DNA from: Misgurnus anguillicaudatus
Lineage: Eukaryota > Chordata > Actinopteri > Cypriniformes > Cobitidae
Assembly: GCF_027580225.2 (NCBI RefSeq)
Contig: NC_073348.2
Location: 40,304,501 to 40,368,500 of the forward strand
DNA: 64,000 nt
Direction: 5' to 3'
The position numbers and the translations under genes are program-made. Shown in pieces: positions 61,101 through 64,000 of this stretch. The notes below the pieces were generated by a model, which saw nothing but the letters and a program-made list of their open reading frames with translations, ran no database searches and had not been told where the DNA came from. Every line of letters begins with the position of its first letter. The first letter of the stretch is position 1.

Positions 61101-64000
61101 ACAGCTGATCAACCATGTGAAAAATCTACCACATCAGCACTAAAGCTCCAGTGATGGGCTGAAGATTAGCTTCATTTCAATGGATCTGTACTCTTTATTA
61201 TATGAGGTGTTCAGATGCAAAACCCTCTAAGTGTGTCTGACATGTTTTCTTGTAAATTAACTTTTTTTAACACTCAAGTGTCCTCTTATTTTTTCTAGTA
61301 AAATAACTGTAGGTATTTTGTCTAAAACGGTGTGCATCAAAGTAGATTTTTGTAGAAAAAGGCCAGTGCACAAATGACACGGTAACACTTTAAAGTTTGT
61401 ATTTGTTAACGTCTAATCAAACATGACCTAACAATAAACAATGCATCGAAAGCATTCAGTAATGTTAGCTCATGCTAATTTCAGCAGCCGCCACACCCTC
61501 CGATTCAATAGGTGACAAGTTTTAAGGATCCATGTCGCACAATGTTAAGATTTTATATGATTGCAAAAATCATACAGTGTATCAAGGGGTTAACACATAA
61601 AGCAACCAATCACCTTTCGCTTTGTGCCGCGTCATGTTTAGAGGCGAGGAAATGTCTCCACAATAACAAGTGTGCAACCATAAATCATTTATTCACAAAC
61701 GTTTAAGTTTATAACAACAATGGCATTAAAACACGTAAAAAAAAACTCTTTTAGAGTCCACTGATTGCTTCGACCAAAGCTCTTAGAAGTCTTTTAAAGA
61801 CTTGAATCTTGCATACTTTTCAGATGTATGTTTTTGCCATGTGGACTGTTAAGGACTGCGACACACATGCCTCCTGGAAACCCTGTATAATTCAACCAAT
61901 CAGAGGATGACTTTGAATCTTCGGAAGTGTCGTTAGATACGTGTGCCATATGCATGCCTGGCGTTTAGCTAACGGTCCGCGGGCATGACGTCTGAGACTA
62001 CAGTAGCATGAAATAACATTAACAATTAGGTATGCGCAATAATTTGCATGCGATGGTCATTGCGCATCTCGTCAGTGAAGCCGGTTCCTTGATTAGTAGT
62101 AAATCACCATCACCTGCTTTCAGATGAAGCCGCATTTACTGCACAAAGCTGTAGTTCAGGTGATGGCGATTTACTACTAATTAAAGAACCGGCTTCTCTG
62201 ACGAAATGCGCAATGACTATCGCATGCAAATTATCACACATCTCTATTAACACTGATTAAGTAATGCTAAAAATATACTGCTTATTGTTAGTTCATAACC
62301 TCGTTTAGAGCACTTGGTCCCAGAAAATTTTTTGTAAATTGTCAAAGAGGCTTCTGTTCCATAAATGTTTTGGGATCGCTCCGTTAAGAGGACCTAACAA
62401 CATTGCCGTAACATTTACGGAAAGCAAGAGGCAGAAACAATGCCGTCAGGGGGCGTGCCGTAGTAAGGACGCATGTGTCATCACAACATGAAGTTATGGT
62501 TCAGCTCTTTGACACAAAGATTAAACGCATATCAACATTTACGACGAGAATTGTCGCAAACTGGACTGAAATCAGCTCAATTATTCAGAACAGCACATCA
62601 CGCGCTCCTTATGCTCGTCATACACTAAAATGCACGCGTGTGGTTTGTCGAGAGAGAAATCACGGATAATTACTTCAGACGGTGTGGGAAAAACTACCAA
62701 GTGCAGGACTTGAAATACGTCACGTGTATTTATGTGATCTTTACTGTATGCGTGGGAATACACGCACAGATTCCGAAAAATCATTGGTAGTGTGAATTAA
62801 CCAAAAATGAAACAATCCCTGACGCATTTTCCGTAATTTGTGTGAAAAAGGCTTATGTTAACTAATGCATTTAATAATGTTAACAAAATACAACCTTTTG
62901 TAAATTCTTACTAATAACACAGAATTACACAAACAAATGATACCAATATTTACGTTTGCGCATTCAGCAACCACTTTTATCCAAAGCAACTTGAAAAATA
63001 AGGAAGCAATTCATAATTATGTCTTGCATCATAAGTCACTAATGTTTTACAATTCTCAAAGTAAATTCTTTCCATTCCACATTCAATGTTACTGTAGTTT
63101 AACATTAACCAAATCTACAGTGTACATTAGAAGCACAAAGGCTTAATGTCAATGTGATGTGAGCATTTTACAGCTGTGTCCAATCAATGACACTTCGCTT
63201 TAGATTCTGCCACTGTTTCCACGGCACCATGACCATTTACATACAAAATATCAAAAGAAACACGGAGGATAAGCGTGATCGTCCTATTCAAAGTCTGAAT
63301 ATTATTGAAAGATCATTCAAGTGATTTTCACAACCAATTAAAAATCATTTACAGGCTATAAATGCAGAATCTATAAGCATCATTTCACAAATACTGGGTC
63401 ACACAATCATCTCTTTCCGTTATAAATCAACATTAATAATTATCCAGCACAGATGCACATGACGTAATGACTAAAGCACATTTGACACAGTTAACTTCAG
63501 CTGTTATTTTTGGAGCCAGTTTTTACAGAAATCTATTGACATACATTTGGTGAACAAACACACAGTAACACAACGAAGGCCATTAATAAATCAACCTTTG
63601 GTGGATTTTACCTTTAGCGAGCAACTCACATTTTTATGGCAATATTTTCACTGCACTGAATTATACATTTAATAAATGAAGGGTTAAGCAAAGCCAAGTC
63701 AGTGCAAAATGGTCGACATCTATTGAGCAGAAGGCTTGAGGTATCGAGAGAAAATGAAAAGGAAACAGGGAGGAGGAGAGAGACGATAGATTCATTAATA
63801 TTTCAACACTTCCACACAGACATGAATCTGATTGTCGACCATTTCACTACAGCATATGCTGTAAATAAAAATGCATTCATGCACTATTGCCATGCATTTT
63901 GTCAAATATGCTGTGCATGCAATGGTTACGATGCATTAAAAGCAGTCACCTCTTCACCATCGATGCAAAATCCAAATCCAAAAATTCCCTGCAGTCAATT
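61101..64000. other. Region upstream of apc, no gene supported
   Basis: All open frames are short. A palindrome lies at 62032-62245. The last 0.8 kb (about 63,170-64,000) is unique-looking AT-rich sequence without repeats. It could be the 3-prime UTR of a neighbouring gene outside the window, but no coding exon is seen. Confidence 0.5.
62032..62245. repeat. 214-bp palindrome with octamer motifs in both arms
   Basis: Left arm AATTTGCATGCGATGGTCAT and right arm ATGACTATCGCATGCAAATT pair, as do AGCCGGTTCCTTGATTAGTA and TACTAATTAAAGAACCGGCT. The centre is at about 62,135. Probably a dispersed foldback element. Confidence 0.88.

Overview
This is a 64 kb stretch of a teleost nuclear genome, most likely a cyprinid close to the danios, barbs and carps. 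The evidence is vertebrate intron-exon genes plus a dense load of small nonautonomous DNA transposons: hAT-like elements with 8-bp target duplications, TTAAAGG-type elements, and many foldback palindromes. A 3-prime LINE-2-like tail and several microsatellites are also present. There is no bacterial or viral gene content.

Layout. (1) 1.8-4.6 kb, plus strand: a complete six-exon EGF-CFC gene, tdgf1 (one-eyed pinhead/cripto type, 189 aa), the GPI-anchored Nodal co-receptor. (2) 4.6-24 kb: mostly noncoding and packed with transposon relics. A speculative four-exon minus-strand gene (24,656 down to 13,786) may run through it. (3) 24.9-28.6 kb, plus strand: a small gene of the FAM240 family (79 aa). 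(4) 32.0-33.1 kb, minus strand: an intronless-coding class A GPCR of the C5a anaphylatoxin receptor type, with a probable 5-prime noncoding exon at about 34.1 kb. (5) 34.8-60.7 kb, minus strand: the complete coding part of apc, the Wnt-pathway scaffold and tumour-suppressor homologue. It has 15 coding exons that all splice in phase to 2,756 aa, and a 6.4-kb last exon holds all beta-catenin- and axin-binding repeats. (6) 60.7-64 kb: region upstream of apc, with no gene I can support.

Functionally, tdgf1 (Nodal/Activin reception at the cell surface) and apc (beta-catenin destruction, microtubule binding) are independent developmental regulators. The anaphylatoxin receptor is an innate-immune gene. 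They are neighbours, not an operon. tdgf1 next to a FAM240 gene matches, as I recall it, the human 3p21.31 arrangement, whereas apc and the C5a-type receptor are elsewhere in mammals. The window may therefore cross a lineage-specific synteny join.

The most distinctive noncoding material is the set of nested foldback elements. Three loci (8.5, 43.5 and 51.7 kb) carry TTAATCG-type palindromes inside palindromes. There are two copies of a roughly 0.9-kb palindromic element (17.3 and 55.6 kb), and several hAT-like insertions with intact 8-bp target duplications. No convincing undescribed multi-gene system is visible. The best candidate for something new is the minus-strand gene divergent from the FAM240 gene.
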